From contig CAYTPQ010000023.1 in the NCBI GenBank assembly GCA_964439835.1, positions 1 to 49,463 on the forward strand: a stretch of 49,463 nucleotides of DNA, in the 5' to 3' direction. The translations under genes were made by a program, and so were the position numbers. The notes under the pieces are model-generated. The model was not told the DNA's origin and did not search any database. It was given only the letters and a program-made list of their open reading frames with translations. This document shows, piece by piece, positions 16,103 to 27,400 of this stretch. Numbering within the stretch: position 1 is the stretch's first letter; each line of letters begins with the position of its first letter. The stretch is from JAGNLM01 sp964439835. Lineage in GTDB: Bacteria; Pseudomonadota; Gammaproteobacteria; JAABTG01.

Positions 16103-16402
16103 TTGATCTATGCGATCATCGCGGAAGACGTTCCGGACAGCCTGGAGCGGCGGCGCCAGGCTCGCCCGGCCCACCTGGCGCGGCTCGAGGCGCTGAGGGC
16201 CGACGGCCGGCTGCTGCTCGCCGGTCCCCACCCCGCGCTCGACGCCGAGGACCCCGGCCCGGCCGGGTTCACGGGGAGCCTGGTGGTCGCGGAATTCGCC
16301 AGCCTGGAGGCGGCCCGCGCCTGGGCCGACGCCGACCCCTACGTGGCTGGGGGCGTCTACGCCCGGGTCGCGGTCAAACCGTTGCGCAAGGTGCTGCCAT
16401 GA
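16103..16402 (+). CDS. yciI: YciI family protein, TTG start
   Basis: A 99-residue dimeric alpha-beta-barrel (muconolactone isomerase-like) protein. It matches E. coli YciI throughout: S-L-E-R-R, R-P-A-H-L-A-R-L, the L-L-A-G-P-H-P-A turn with His/Asp, F-T-G-S and A-W-A-D-A-D-P-Y-V-A-G-G-V-Y. The function of YciI is not settled. The start is TTG 16103, because the protein aligns there with YciI and TGAGGAGG lies eight bases upstream. The open frame runs back to a GTG at 15977, but those extra 42 residues include the ribosome site itself. It overlaps the next gene by four bases (ATGA), so the two are coupled. Confidence 0.9.
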   Translation: MIYAIIAEDVPDSLERRRQARPAHLARLEALRADGRLLLAGPHPALDAEDPGPAGFTGSLVVAEFASLEAARAWADADPYVAGGVYARVAVKPLRKVLP

Positions 16403-16671
16403 ACGTCGAGCGCGTGAGCTTGATCCGGGAGCGGCTGACCGCCGCGTTGGCGCCCGAGTCGCTGGAAATCGAGGACGAGAGTGCCCAGCACGCCGGCCAC
16501 GCGGGCGCCCGCAGCGGCGGCGGGCACTTCGCGGTCGCGATCGTGTCGGCGGCCTTCAACGGCAAGCGGCCGCTGGAGCGCCACCGGATGGTCTACGCGG
16601 CCCTCGGCGACCTGATGCAGCGGGAGATCCACGCGCTGAGCATTCAGGCGTACGCGTCGGACGAGGTGTGA
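16399..16671 (+). CDS. BolA family protein
   Basis: A 90-residue BolA/IbaG-type protein. It has I-R-E-R-L-T-A-A-L near the N-terminus, the D-E-S-A-Q-H-A-G-H stretch with the histidine ligand region, G-G-H-F-A-V, F-N-G-K-R-P-L-E-R-H-R-M-V-Y, and the C-terminal I-H-A-L-S-I-Q-A. BolA proteins bind monothiol glutaredoxins through a shared [2Fe-2S] cluster and may act in cluster trafficking or gene regulation. The ATG overlaps the yciI stop, giving a two-gene unit. No clear ribosome site of its own is needed. A fold-back element follows 25 bases after the stop. Confidence 0.92.
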   Translation: MNVERVSLIRERLTAALAPESLEIEDESAQHAGHAGARSGGGHFAVAIVSAAFNGKRPLERHRMVYAALGDLMQREIHALSIQAYASDEV

Positions 16672-16695
16672 CCGTATCCCGGTCGTAGCGGGTGC

Positions 16696-16807
16696 CCGGA
16701 GGGGCGGGAGGGTCCCCACGGGACACGCCGCAAGTACATCCCTGTAGGCTCGTCTGCCGCCTTCCATGGCGTCAGACGGTCCCGTGGGAACCCTCCCGCC
16801 CCTCCGG
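16696..16807. repeat. fold-back element copy A (28-bp arms, conserved core)
   Basis: Arms 16696-16723 and 16780-16807 are complementary at 27 of 28 positions, enclosing a 56-base core. The core contains CGCCGCAAGTACATCCCTG and AGGCTCG, then a nested hairpin: GTCTG (16752-16756) with CAGAC (16773-16777), and CGCC with GGCG inside. A second mini-hairpin is TACA-TCCC-TGTA. The same core occurs at 18030-18139 (opposite orientation) and 31716-31824. The outer arm halves are different in each copy. Confidence 0.85.
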
Positions 16808-16858
16808 ACCTGCGTGCGTGACTCGCATCCGGGCGTATCTGAAGACCGAGAGAACGCC

Positions 16859-17998
16859 ATGAAGACCGATAGCTCCACAATGGATTTGGCAATGGCGCTC
16901 ATCCGCCGTCCGTCGGTGACGCCCGACGACGCCGGCTGTCAGGCGCTGCTCGCGGAACGGTTGGAGCGGATCGGCTTTCGCTGCGAGCCGATGCGCTTCG
17001 GCGCGGTGGACAACCTCTGGGCCCGGCGCGGGACGGGTGGCCCGCTGTTCTGTTTCGCGGGCCACACCGACGTGGTCCCCAGCGGGCCCGCCGAGGACTG
17101 GTCCTCGCCGCCGTTCGAGCCGGCGCTGCGCGACGGGCAGCTCTGGGGCCGCGGGGCGGCGGACATGAAGGGCAGTCTGGCGGCCATGGTGACGGCCTGC
17201 GAGCGGTTCCTGGCCCGCCACCCGGCGCCGACGGGGGACATCGCGTTCCTCCTGACGAGCGACGAGGAGGGCCCGGCGGTGGACGGCACGGTGCGGGTGC
17301 TGGAGACCCTGGCGGCCCGCGGCGAGCGGATCGACTGGTGCCTGGTGGGCGAGCCCACCAGCCTGAAGCGGGTCGGCGACGCGGTGAAGAACGGCCGGCG
17401 CGGGTCGCTCAACGGGCGGCTGCGGGTCCACGGCGTCCAGGGCCACATCGCCTACCCGGCCCGGGCCGAGAACCCCATCCACCGCTTCGCCCCGGCGCTG
17501 GCCGAGGTTTGCGCCCTGGAGTGGGACCGGGGCAACGAGTTCTTTCCGCCCACGACCTTCCAGGTCTCCAACCTCGCCAGCGGCACAGGGGCGGAGAACG
17601 TCATCCCGGGCCACCTGGAGGCGTGGTTCAACTTTCGCTTCTCGACCGAGGTGACGGCCGAGGTACTCAAGGGCCGGGTCGAGGAGGTGCTGCGGCGCCA
17701 CGGCCTGCGCTACGAGCTCACGTGGAACCTGTCCGGCAACCCCTTCCTGACCCCCCGCGGCAAGCTGCTGGAGGCGACCCGGGGGGCGGTGCGCGAGGTG
17801 ACCGGCCTGGAGCCGGACGTCAACACCGCCGGCGGGACCTCCGACGGGCGCTTCATCGCCCCCACCGGCGCCGACGTGGTCGAGCTCGGCCCGCTCAACG
17901 CGACCATTCACCAGGTCGACGAACGGGTCGGGGTGGAGGACCTCGACCGCCTCTCGGCGATCTACGAGCGCCTGCTGGAGAGGCTTGTTGCCGGGTGA
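16859..17998 (+). CDS. dapE: succinyl-diaminopimelate desuccinylase
   Basis: Hydrolyses N-succinyl-LL-2,6-diaminopimelate to LL-diaminopimelate and succinate in the lysine and cell-wall diaminopimelate pathway. The 379 residues have the M20 zinc residues: His69 and Asp71 in F-A-G-H-T-D-V-V, Asp102 in G-R-G-A-A-D-M-K-G, and catalytic Glu136 with Glu137 in S-D-E-E-G. The final zinc histidine is in the C-terminal A-T-I-H-Q-V-D-E. The dimerisation lid (about 180-290) is present. G-T-G-A-E-N-V-I-P-G is the DapE signature. ATG 16859 begins the conserved N-terminus. An upstream frame of 31 codons overlaps the fold-back element and is not part of the gene. Fold-back copies lie on both sides of it, in opposite orientation. 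Confidence 0.95.
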   Translation: MKTDSSTMDLAMALIRRPSVTPDDAGCQALLAERLERIGFRCEPMRFGAVDNLWARRGTGGPLFCFAGHTDVVPSGPAEDWSSPPFEPALRDGQLWGRGAADMKGSLAAMVTACERFLARHPAPTGDIAFLLTSDEEGPAVDGTVRVLETLAARGERIDWCLVGEPTSLKRVGDAVKNGRRGSLNGRLRVHGVQGHIAYPARAENPIHRFAPALAEVCALEWDRGNEFFPPTTFQVSNLASGTGAENVIPGHLEAWFNFRFSTEVTAEVLKGRVEEVLRRHGLRYELTWNLSGNPFLTPRGKLLEATRGAVREVTGLEPDVNTAGGTSDGRFIAPTGADVVELGPLNATIHQVDERVGVEDLDRLSAIYERLLERLVAG

Positions 17999-18029
17999 CC
18001 ATCGGACGGATGCCGCGCCGCGCTCGGGA

Positions 18030-18139
18030 GCAGGTTCCCGGCACGGTCCTGCGGGACCGTCTGACGCCATGGACGGCGGCAGACGAGCCTCCAGGGACGG
18101 ATTCACGGCGTGTCCCGCGGGACCGCGCCGGGAACCTGC
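18030..18139. repeat. fold-back element copy B (reverse orientation)
   Basis: Arms 18030-18057 and 18112-18139 pair at 26 of 28 positions; one mismatch is G-T compatible on either strand. The 54-base core read on the minus strand is nearly the same as copy A: ACGCCGTGAATCCGTCCCTG, GAGGCTCG, then GTCTG...CAGAC with CGCC/GGCG inside. In the mini-hairpin TACA/TGTA of copy A has become TCCG/TGGA, a change on both sides of the stem. Confidence 0.85.
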
Positions 18140-18151
18140 ACGCACTGCAAG

Positions 18152-18176
18152 GCACGCTCATGACGCGTGCTAAGAT
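18152..18176 (+). promoter_or_regulatory. possible icd operator and -10 box
   Basis: GCACGC (18152-18157) and GCGTGC (18165-18170) form an inverted repeat with a seven-base spacer. The arm is directly followed by TAAGAT (18171-18176), a -10-like hexamer 34 bases before the icd ATG. No good -35 hexamer is at 16-18 bases, which suits an activator- or repressor-controlled promoter. Confidence 0.35.
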
Positions 18177-18209
18177 TCCGCGGAGCGATTCCTCAGGAGT
18201 CAGAAACCC

Positions 18210-19475
<1,266 letters not shown>

Positions 19476-19545
19476 CACTCGTACCGCGCGCCGCCAGGCG
19501 GTGCAGCCTGCCCGGGGCGGGGCTATCCTTCTCCTGAACTCCGAT

Positions 19546-19574
19546 CCCCCGTCGCAGTCTACTGCGATGGGGGG
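19546..19574 (+). terminator. hairpin after icd
   Basis: CCCCC-G-TCGCAG (19546-19557) pairs with CTGCGA-T-GGGGG (19562-19573) across a TCTA loop: 12 bp with one G-T pair. The following bases GGTTGGATTTC give only a weak T-tract. It lies about 70 bases after the icd stop and 66 bases before clpS. Confidence 0.65.
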
Positions 19575-19639
19575 TGGTTGGATTTCATGAGTTTTCTTGA
19601 GGCAAAGAGAGGACCCCGGCGTGGGCCCACGGTGGACCG

Positions 19640-19960
19640 ATGGCTGAGCTACCCCGCCAGACCCCCGGTGACGGACTCGCGGTAGACGAGGCGAAACCGA
19701 AGGTCAAGCGCCCGCCGCTCTACAAGGTCGTGCTTTTGAACGACGACTACACGCCCATGGACTTCGTCGTGCACGTGCTGGAGGTCTTCTTCTCGATGCC
19801 TCGCGACAAGGCCACCCAGATCATGTTGCAGGTGCACACGCGCGGCAAAGGCGTGTGTGGCGTGTTTACGCGGGAGATCGCGGAGACCAAGGTGAATCAG
19901 GTGAACACCTTCTCGCGCGAGAACCAGCACCCGCTCCTCTGCACCCTAGAGCCCGCCTGA
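19640..19960 (+). CDS. clpS: ATP-dependent Clp protease adaptor ClpS
   Basis: Adaptor that binds N-degron substrates (proteins with Leu, Phe, Tyr or Trp at the N-terminus) and hands them to ClpA. The 106 residues have the ClpS core Y-K-V-V-L-L-N-D-D-Y-T-P-M-D-F-V, the helix with V-F-x-M-x-x-x-x-A-T-x-I-M-L-x-V-H, and the C-terminal K-V-N-Q-V. The disordered N-terminal tail that regulates ClpA is residues 1-25. ClpA follows after 20 bases, so they are an operon. Confidence 0.96.
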   Translation: MAELPRQTPGDGLAVDEAKPKVKRPPLYKVVLLNDDYTPMDFVVHVLEVFFSMPRDKATQIMLQVHTRGKGVCGVFTREIAETKVNQVNTFSRENQHPLLCTLEPA

Positions 19961-19980
19961 GTCACCGGGGAACTGCGGCC

Positions 19981-22251
<2,271 letters not shown>

Positions 22252-22265
22252 CGGGGTATCTTCCA

Positions 22266-22307
22266 ACACCCCGCCGGGGGCAATTCTCACCGGCGGGTGG
22301 GGGGTGT
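22266..22307 (+). terminator. hairpin after clpA
   Basis: CCCGCCGG (22270-22277) pairs perfectly with CCGGCGGG (22290-22297) across a 12-base loop. ACAC and GTGT outside can extend it across a G-rich bulge. There is no strong T-tract (GTAAGCTTTCG follows). Probable intrinsic stop or processing hairpin for clpS-clpA. Confidence 0.5.
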
Positions 22308-22446
22308 AAGCTTTCGCGCGCCCGAACCCGGCACCGGGGTCACCCGGGCCGCCGGTCGCCGACCGACCGGAACGCGCCGGCGACGTCACCGCCCGGCGGC
22401 GTCACATTCCAACGCAATTCCGTTTGCTCACTGGGGAGAGAGAGAC

Positions 22447-23136
22447 ATGAAGAGACTCTGGCTGGCCGTGATCACCCTGGCCGCCGCCACCGCGGCGCAG
22501 GCGCAGACCAACCCCTACTACTACCCCCGCCCGGCCATGGGCCCGGCGGCCGCCCAGCCCGGTCCGGCCCCCGGCGCCTACGGCGCCGCGCCCCAACGCC
22601 CGGCACTGCCGGACTTCGCGACCACCTCGCCTGAGCAGATCCTGCGCTCCGGGATCGACCGGCTGGAGGGCTTCCTCGCCCGCGGCAAAGCAAGCCCGGA
22701 AGAGACCCAGGCTTTCCTGGAGAAGGAGATCAGCCCCTTCTTCGACTTCGACTACATGGCGCGCTGGGCGGGCGGGGCACTCTACGCCCAGATGGACGAG
22801 GACCAGAAGGCAAAGTTTGCCAGCAAGCTCGAGGGCCTCTTCTTCTCGGCCCTCGCCCGTAACCTCGGCGCCTACACCGACCCGAAGCCGGAAGTCGAGG
22901 TCTTCGGCGCCCGCGCCAAGGGGTACGGGCGCGAGGTGACCGTGACGGCCCGGGTCACGCCGCTGGGTCAGGCCCGTGGCGCCTACCCTGTGCGCCTGGA
23001 GTTCCGGTTCTACCCGAGCCGGACGGGCTGGAAGATCTTCGACGTGACGGCTAACGGCACCAGCGCGGTGGCGTATTACCGGACCTTCTTCAACGACGTG
23101 GCCCGCCGGGGCAGCATCGAGGCCTGCTGCCGGTAG
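22447..23136 (+). CDS. MlaC/Ttg2D family periplasmic lipid-binding protein
   Basis: A 229-residue exported protein with a signal peptide (1-19, cleavage after A-Q-A). A Tyr/Pro/Ala-rich linker (20-55) precedes the MlaC (Tol_Tol_Ttg2) domain. The domain shows F-L-E-K-E-I-S-P-F-F-D-F-D-Y-M-A-R-W-A-G-G, the F-A-S-K-L-E-G-L-F-F-S-A-L region, and G-W-K-I-F-D-V-T-A-N-G near the end. MlaC ferries phospholipids between the outer-membrane MlaA complex and the inner-membrane MlaFEDB. No other mla genes are nearby, so this may be an orphan or specialised carrier. GGGGAGAGAGA lies before the ATG. Confidence 0.85.
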   Translation: MKRLWLAVITLAAATAAQAQTNPYYYPRPAMGPAAAQPGPAPGAYGAAPQRPALPDFATTSPEQILRSGIDRLEGFLARGKASPEETQAFLEKEISPFFDFDYMARWAGGALYAQMDEDQKAKFASKLEGLFFSALARNLGAYTDPKPEVEVFGARAKGYGREVTVTARVTPLGQARGAYPVRLEFRFYPSRTGWKIFDVTANGTSAVAYYRTFFNDVARRGSIEACCR

Positions 23137-23141
23137 CGCAC

Positions 23142-23308
23142 CTGTGGGAGGCGCGCCCCGCGCCGATTGCGATGTCGGAATCGCGGCGGGGGCGCCGCTC
23201 CCACAGCGGAGAGCGCGTGGGTGCGGGACGCGCGCCCCACCCCGGCGTGGGAGGCGCGCCCCGCGCCGATGGCGGCGCTGGAATCGCGGCGGGGCGCCGC
23301 TCCCACAG
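23142..23308. repeat. tandem pair of GTGGGAG...CTCCCAC palindromic repeats
   Basis: Two near-identical palindromic units, 23142-23206 and 23246-23308, each begin GTGGGAGGCGCGCCCCGCGC and end CGCTCCCAC. Each folds on itself. The spacer (23207-23245) carries a third, looser GTGGG...CCCAC palindrome. This is the architecture of REP/BIME-type intergenic elements. They lie between the MlaC-like and DsrE-like genes. Confidence 0.8.
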
Positions 23309-23398
23309 GGGGCACAGCGAGTCCGAGGCAGGATCACACCGGGATCGCCGGCCCGTCGAGACGGGCCCCCTGTCGGACCAACTCGCGAGGTGTTGACG

Positions 23399-23914
23399 AT
23401 GACGCTTCCCCGTGCCGTGCTGATCGCCGCCTTGCTGGTCTGGCCAATCGCGTCCGTCGCGGAGGGCCGCGCGCGGGTCGTCCAGACCCCTTACGCCGAG
23501 CCCAAGGTCGTCTTCGACTTCTACTTTGACCGACCCGACAAGATGGGCCCGGCGCTGTTCTGGATCCGGTCGCTGATCAACCCCCTCGGCGAGGCCCCCT
23601 ACAACCTGTCGCCCGACGTGATGGAGATCGTGGTGATCGTCCACGGCACCGAGATCGTCACCCTGGCGAAGAAGAACTACGAGAAGTACCGCGAGCTGGT
23701 CGAGCGGATGCGCTACTACGCCTCCGTCGGCGTGAAGTTCCGGGTCTGCGGCCTTGCGGCCCACGACTACAGTTACAACCAGGAGGATTTCTACGACTTC
23801 GTCGAGATCGCGCCCTCCGCCCTCACGGAGCTGGTGCACTGGCAGCAGCAAGGCTTTGCCTTGATCACGCCGCAGGTCATGGAGAAGCGTCTGAACATCG
23901 AGGACATCCGCTAG
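23399..23914 (+). CDS. exported DsrE-family protein
   Basis: A 171-residue protein with a signal peptide (1-22, cleavage after S-V-A). The mature part has the DsrE-like alpha/beta fold: K-V-V-F-D-F-Y-F-D near 37, E-I-V-V-I-V-H-G-T-E near 76, and V-K-F-R-V-C-G-L-A-A with Cys117 near residue 117. That cysteine is where cytoplasmic DsrE and TusD carry theirs, so it could bind sulfur, but the export makes it a periplasmic branch of unknown role. The ATG was chosen because it begins the signal peptide; GAGG lies about ten bases upstream. It lies after a REP pair and stands alone. Confidence 0.8.
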   Translation: MTLPRAVLIAALLVWPIASVAEGRARVVQTPYAEPKVVFDFYFDRPDKMGPALFWIRSLINPLGEAPYNLSPDVMEIVVIVHGTEIVTLAKKNYEKYRELVERMRYYASVGVKFRVCGLAAHDYSYNQEDFYDFVEIAPSALTELVHWQQQGFALITPQVMEKRLNIEDIR

Positions 23915-23938
23915 GAAAGCTCTGAACGAGTCGCGGTT

Positions 23939-24007
23939 CGTCATTCCGGCGCAAGCCGGAATGCAGGGCAATCAGCGACCTGGACCCCAGCTTCCCCCGG
24001 GATGACG
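23939..24007. repeat. TCATTCCGGCG...GGGATGACG dyad repeat, copy 1
   Basis: Begins CGTCATTCCGGCGCAAGCCG and ends CCCCCGGGATGACG, two small hairpins between inverted ends. It matches the widespread intergenic family with ends TCATTCC and GGGATGACG. A second, more diverged copy is at 45098-45167. Confidence 0.75.
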
Positions 24008-24140
24008 ACTTCAGAGGGGCTCCCCGGGCCGAGCGGCTTACCTGGCCAGACGGGAGAAGACCCCATCTCGTTCCGGGATTTCTTCTCGCCCCGACCTGCT
24101 ACCGTCCTCCTTCTACCCCACACCACGCGAGGAGGACGTC

Positions 24141-24383
24141 ATGGCTGACCCCGTCTGTGCCCAGAGCTTTCCCTACGCACTCGAGCTGGAGGCCGGCGAC
24201 TACTGGTGGTGTGCCTGCGGCCAGTCAAAAAGCCAGCCGTTCTGCGACGGCTCGCACAAGGGGACGGAGTTCACCCCGGTCAAGTTCAGCCTGGGCGAAA
24301 AGACCAAGGTCTGGCTGTGCGGCTGCAAGCGCAGCGCGAAACCGCCCTTCTGCGACGGCACCCACAAGTCCCTGCCGAAGTAA
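24141..24383 (+). CDS. dual CDGSH iron-sulfur domain protein
   Basis: An 80-residue protein with two complete CDGSH motifs: C-A-C-G-Q-S-K-S-Q-P-F-C-D-G-S-H (residues 24-39) and C-G-C-K-R-S-A-K-P-P-F-C-D-G-T-H (60-75). Each gives three cysteines and one histidine for a [2Fe-2S] cluster. Tandem short CDGSH proteins resemble the mitochondrial MiNT and bacterial single-polypeptide pairs. They are probably electron- or cluster-transfer proteins in the cytoplasm, since there is no signal peptide. GAGGAGGA lies before the ATG. It ends about 70 bases before mfd. Confidence 0.92.
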   Translation: MADPVCAQSFPYALELEAGDYWWCACGQSKSQPFCDGSHKGTEFTPVKFSLGEKTKVWLCGCKRSAKPPFCDGTHKSLPK

Positions 24384-24454
24384 CCGGCGCGCAGCGCCCC
24401 GCCAAGGGGCGCCACCGTGGGCCGGCGCCACCGCGAGCGGGTACACTGACGCGG

Positions 24455-27400
24455 ATGCCGGACCCGACCCCAGCGCCGAAGCGAATCAGCCCCCTCTCGC
24501 CCGTCCTGCCCCGCGGCCCCGGTGACCGGGTCCGCTGGTCGGGGCTGCACGGATCCGCGGTCGGCCTTGCCGTCGCCCGCGCGGCGGCGGCCTCGCGAGG
24601 GCTCGTACTGGTCCTCGCGCCCGACGCCCCGTCCGCCGACCGACTGGAGGAGGAGCTGCGGTTCTTCCTCGGGTCCGATGCCGAGCGGCCCCTGTTGCGC
24701 TTCCCGGACTGGGAGACGCTGCCCTACGACCTGTTCTCGCCGCACCAGGACATCGTCTCCGAGCGTCTCTCGGCGCTCTACCGGCTGCCCTCCCTCGGCG
24801 GCGGCGTGCTTCTGGTCACCGCCGCGACCGCGATGGCGCGGCTCGCCCCGCGCGTGCACGTCGAGGGCCGGAGCCTGGTCCTCGACCTGGGCGATCGGCT
24901 GGACGTGGAGCGGCTTCGCGCCCGCCTGGAGGCCTCCGGCTACCGGTACGTCGGCCAGGTGATGGAGCACGGGGAGTTCGCCGTCCGCGGGTCGCTGGTG
25001 GACCTGTTCCCCATGGGCAGCCCCGTGCCCTACCGGATCGACCTGCTCGACGACCGCATCGACAGCCTGCGCAGCTTCGACCCCGAGACCCAGCGCACCA
25101 CCGAGCGGGTGGAGGGCGTGCGGCTCCTACCGGCCCGGGAATTCCCCCTGGACGAGGACGGTATCGGTCACTTCCGCCAGGCCTGGCGCGAGCGCTTCGC
25201 CGGCGACCCCAGCGCCTGCCCGGTCTACCGCGACGTCTCCCGCGGCCTCGCCCCCGGTGGCATCGAGTACTACCTGCCGCTCTTCTTCGAAGACACGGAC
25301 ACGCTGTTCGACTACCTCCCGCCCGACACCCTGGCGGTCGGCCTCGAAGGTCTGCACGCCGCCGCCGAGGGCTTCTGGCGGGAGGTCCAGGACCGCTACG
25401 AGCAGGGTCGGCACGACCGCGAGCGCCCGCTGCTGCCACCCACCGAGGTCTTCCTGCAGCCCCCGGAGGTCTTCGCGGCGCTGAAGGCCCTGCCGCAGGT
25501 CTCGCTGACGGGGGCCGAGACGGCCGATCGCGGGCCCGCCTACGGGACTCGCGCCCCGGAGCGCCTCCCGGTCGACGCCCACGCCGACGACCCCCTCGCG
25601 GCCCTGCGCCGGTTCCTGGCCGAGTTTCCCGGGCGCGCGCTGCTGGTGGCGGAGACGGCGGGCCGGCGCGAGACGCTGCTGGACCTGCTGCGCGGCCACG
25701 GCCTGCACCCGGTCCAGGTGGCCGGCTGGTCGGCCTTCCTCGACGGCGCCGAGCCCTTCGCCATCGCGGTGTCGGCGCTCGAGGCCGGCGCCGTGCTGGA
25801 GCAGCCGCCGGTCGCCATCGTCACCGAGGCCCAGCTCTTCGGCGAGCGGGCCCTGCAGCGCCGGCGCCGCGCCGCCCCCACCCGCGACCCCGAGGCCCTG
25901 ATTCGGGACCTGACCGAGCTGAGCCTCGGCGCCCCTGTGGTCCACGAGCAGCACGGCGTCGGCCGCTACCGCGGGCTGCAGACTCTCACCGTCGGCGACC
26001 TGACGACCGAGTTCCTGACCCTGGAGTACGCCGACGGCGACCGGCTCTACGTCCCGGTCTCCTCGCTGCACCTGGTGAGCCGCTACACCGGCGCCGACCC
26101 GGACCTGGCACCGCTGCACAAGCTCGGCAGCGGCCAGTGGGAGAAGGCCCGGCGCAAGGCCGCCGAGCAGGCCTTTGACGTCGCCGCGGAGCTGCTCGAG
26201 CTGCACGCCCGGCGGGCCGCGCGCCAAGGCCACCGCTTTCAGCTCGACCCGCTCGCCTACGAGGCCTTCGCCCAAGCCTTCCCGTTCGAGGAGACCGCCG
26301 ACCAACAGGCGGCCATCGACGCAGTCGTCGCCGACATGACCAGCGGCCGGCCGATGGACCGGCTGGTGTGCGGGGACGTGGGCTTCGGCAAGACCGAGGT
26401 CGCCATGCGCGCCGCCTTCGTCGCGGTGCAGGACGGCTGGCAGGTCGCGGCGCTGGTGCCGACCACGCTGCTCGCGCAGCAGCACTACCAGAGCTTTCAG
26501 GACCGCTTCGCCGACTGGCCGGTGCGGGTCGAGCAGCTCTCGCGCTTCCGCTCCAAGAAGGAGCTGGACGCGACCGTGCGTGACCTGGCCGATGGCAAGG
26601 TCGACGTGGTCATCGGCACCCACAAGCTGTTGCAGGAGGGGCTCACCTTCAAGCGCCTCGGACTCGTCGTCATCGACGAGGAACACCGCTTCGGGGTGCG
26701 CCACAAGGAGCGCTTCAAGGCGCTAAGGGCCGAGGTCGACGTCCTGACCCTGACCGCGACCCCGATCCCCCGCACCCTGCACATGGCCCTCTCGGGGCTT
26801 CGCGACCTCTCGCTCATCGCCACCCCGCCCGCCCGGCGCCTCTCGATCAAGACCTTCGTCCACATGTGGGACGACCGTCTGCTGCGCGAGGCCTGCCTGC
26901 GCGAGCTCAAGCGCGGTGGCCAGGTCTTCTTCGTGCACAACGAGGTGGAGACGATCGAGAAGACCGCCCGCGAGGTCGAGGCGCTGCTGCCCGAGGCCCG
27001 CGTCCGCATCGCCCACGGGCAGATGCGCGAGCGGGAGCTCGAGCAGGTGATGCTCGACTTCTACCACCGGCGCTTCAACGTGCTGGTCTGCACGACCATC
27101 ATCGAGACCGGCATCGACGTGCCGAACGCCAACACGATCGTGGTGAACCGCGCCGACCGCTTCGGGCTCGCCCAGCTGCACCAGCTGCGCGGTCGGGTCG
27201 GACGCTCCCACCACCGGGCCTACGCCTATCTCGTTACCCCGCACCCCAAGGCGATGACCGCGGACGCGGTCAAGCGGCTGGAGGCGATCGAGTCCCTGGA
27301 GGACCTCGGGATCGGATTCACGCTGGCCACCCACGACCTGGAGATCCGGGGCGCGGGGGAGCTGCTCGGCCACGAGCAGAGCGGGCAGATGCAGGAGGTG

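Noticed and set aside
16766..16858. Upstream extension of dapE
   Set aside because: It passes through the right arm of the fold-back element; the conserved DapE start is at 16859.
19855..19980. Upstream extension of clpA
   Set aside because: It lies over clpS in another frame; ATG 19981 begins the conserved ClpA N-domain.
23142..23308. CRISPR-like tandem repeat
   Set aside because: Only two units, each palindromic over its whole length, without regular unique spacers or cas genes; REP-like instead.
24206..24454. Upstream extension of mfd
   Set aside because: It overlaps the dual CDGSH gene in another frame and has no Mfd similarity; ATG 24455 begins the family-like N-terminus.
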